A DNA stretch of 7,887 bases, from contig SMWH01000047.1 of the NCBI GenBank assembly GCA_004357005.1, forward strand, positions 1 through 7,887. Reading direction: 5' to 3'. The first letter of the stretch is position 1. Every line of letters starts with the position of its first letter. This stretch comes from Gammaproteobacteria bacterium (GTDB lineage Bacteria > Pseudomonadota > Gammaproteobacteria > SMWH01). Shown here piece after piece: positions 7,322 to 7,887 of this stretch. Under the pieces are notes generated by a model. The model was given only the letters and a program-made list of their open reading frames with translations, had not been told where the DNA came from and did no database searches. The position numbers and the translations under genes were made by a program.

Positions 7322-7887
7322 CGTTGTACGACCAGTTCCCCGCCCCAAAGGCCATAGGCGCCGGAGCGCTGCAAATCGTAAATCACCACCGCATCAGATG
7401 CGTGATCGGCAGCCGCACTTTTGCGGCGCGCCATGGCAATGGCCCGGTCACGCGCATTGTCGTCTGCCTTGTAACGGGCGTGCAGACGGCGATGGTTTTC
7501 GGCCTCTGTTTCCTGTCCCAATTGGGTGTAAGCCTGGGCCAGACCATAATGCGCCGTGGCATTTTCAGGGTCCTCTTCCAGCGCATGCTGGAACCAGGTC
7601 ACGGCCTCCGCCAGATACCGGTCTCTTTCGGCTTTTCGGGCATCGCCGCGTTCCAGCTTTGCGCGCTCGAACAGTGTGCCCGCATACTCGTTCAGCAAAC
7701 GATAGTCCCGGCTGAAGTCGAAGTTCCGGTCCCGGGCCTCCTGGAATTGCGTGTCGATCACGCTGCGGAAGCTCTCGAGGGCTTCGTCCAGATAGCCGTT
7801 CTGCTTGTTGACCAGACCCGTGAAATAGCTGACTGACCAGGGATAGGCCGGGGGATCGTGCCGCGCCGCCGCGTTCAACGCCGACAC
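7318..7887 (-). CDS. Tetratricopeptide repeat protein, C-terminal 189 residues (5' end outside window)
   Basis: The frame is open to the window edge. The first codon in the window is GTG, but the sequence begins inside a helical repeat and has no start context there, so the gene almost certainly continues upstream. TPR-like helix pairs are visible at about residues 15-45 (YFTGLVNKQNGYLDEALESF) and 91-137, the latter with AVTWFQHALEEDPENATAHY and GLAQAYTQLGQETEAE. Between them is a charged segment with RNFDFSRDYRLLNEYAGTLFERAK. The last 50 residues are not TPR: a basic stretch (DRAIAMARRKSAAADHASDA) and a tail with VVIYDLQRSGAYGLW. TPRs bind other proteins, and the coupled downstream ASPIC/UnbV gene is the obvious candidate partner. 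From memory, proteins with this C-terminal layout can carry multihaem cytochrome c modules at the N-terminus. No CXXCH motif lies in the visible part, so this cannot be judged here. Confidence 0.85.
   Translation of the reverse strand: MSALNAAARHDPPAYPWSVSYFTGLVNKQNGYLDEALESFRSVIDTQFQEARDRNFDFSRDYRLLNEYAGTLFERAKLERGDARKAERDRYLAEAVTWFQHALEEDPENATAHYGLAQAYTQLGQETEAENHRRLHARYKADDNARDRAIAMARRKSAAADHASDAVVIYDLQRSGAYGLWGGELVVQR

Noticed and set aside
7319..7348. Longer start for the ASPIC/UnbV protein, nine codons upstream of the chosen ATG.
   Set aside because: It would lie inside the TPR gene and add residues MGRGTGRTT with no ribosome binding support, whereas the ATGA overlap gives a standard coupled start.
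5612..7357. A 581-codon open frame on the plus strand, antisense to the ASPIC/UnbV gene.
   Set aside because: Its codons lie exactly opposite those of the real gene, and its Ile/Val-rich content mirrors the many Asp codons of the calcium loops. It has no recognisable domain, while the minus-strand protein has clear repeats and a C-terminal domain.

Overview
This is a GC-rich window of ordinary, densely coding bacterial chromosome. The gene types and the style of the proteins (an AcnA-type monomeric aconitase, a multi-PAS GGDEF-EAL protein, and a TPR plus ASPIC/UnbV pair) suggest a free-living, probably marine or environmental proteobacterium, most likely a gammaproteobacterium. That placement is an inference from gene content; there is no rRNA or other marker gene to confirm it. 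I see no tRNA, rRNA, CRISPR array, insertion sequence or attachment site.

Layout: (1) 1-2448, plus strand: aconitate hydratase A with its N-terminus cut off by the window edge. (2) 2449-2637: a 189-bp gap holding two inverted repeats without a T tract, and a weak ribosome binding site before a GTG start. (3) 2638-5451, plus strand: a 937-residue c-di-GMP turnover protein with four PAS-like domains followed by GGDEF and EAL domains, both with their key residues. (4) 5438-7321, minus strand: a membrane-anchored FG-GAP/VCBS repeat protein of the CRTAC1 type ending in an ASPIC/UnbV domain. (5) 7318-7887, minus strand: the C-terminal 189 residues of a TPR protein that runs off the right edge.

The two minus-strand genes overlap by 4 bp in an ATGA arrangement and are almost certainly one translationally coupled operon, so the TPR protein and the anchored propeller-like protein probably work together at or outside the cytoplasmic membrane. 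The c-di-GMP gene and the ASPIC/UnbV gene converge and overlap tail to tail by 14 bp, leaving no room for a terminator between the coding regions.

I found no clearly new system. The least understood part is the TPR / ASPIC-UnbV pair. Its families are recognisable, but its substrate and role are unknown, and the ASPIC/UnbV protein has an unusual acidic N-terminal tail before its membrane anchor.
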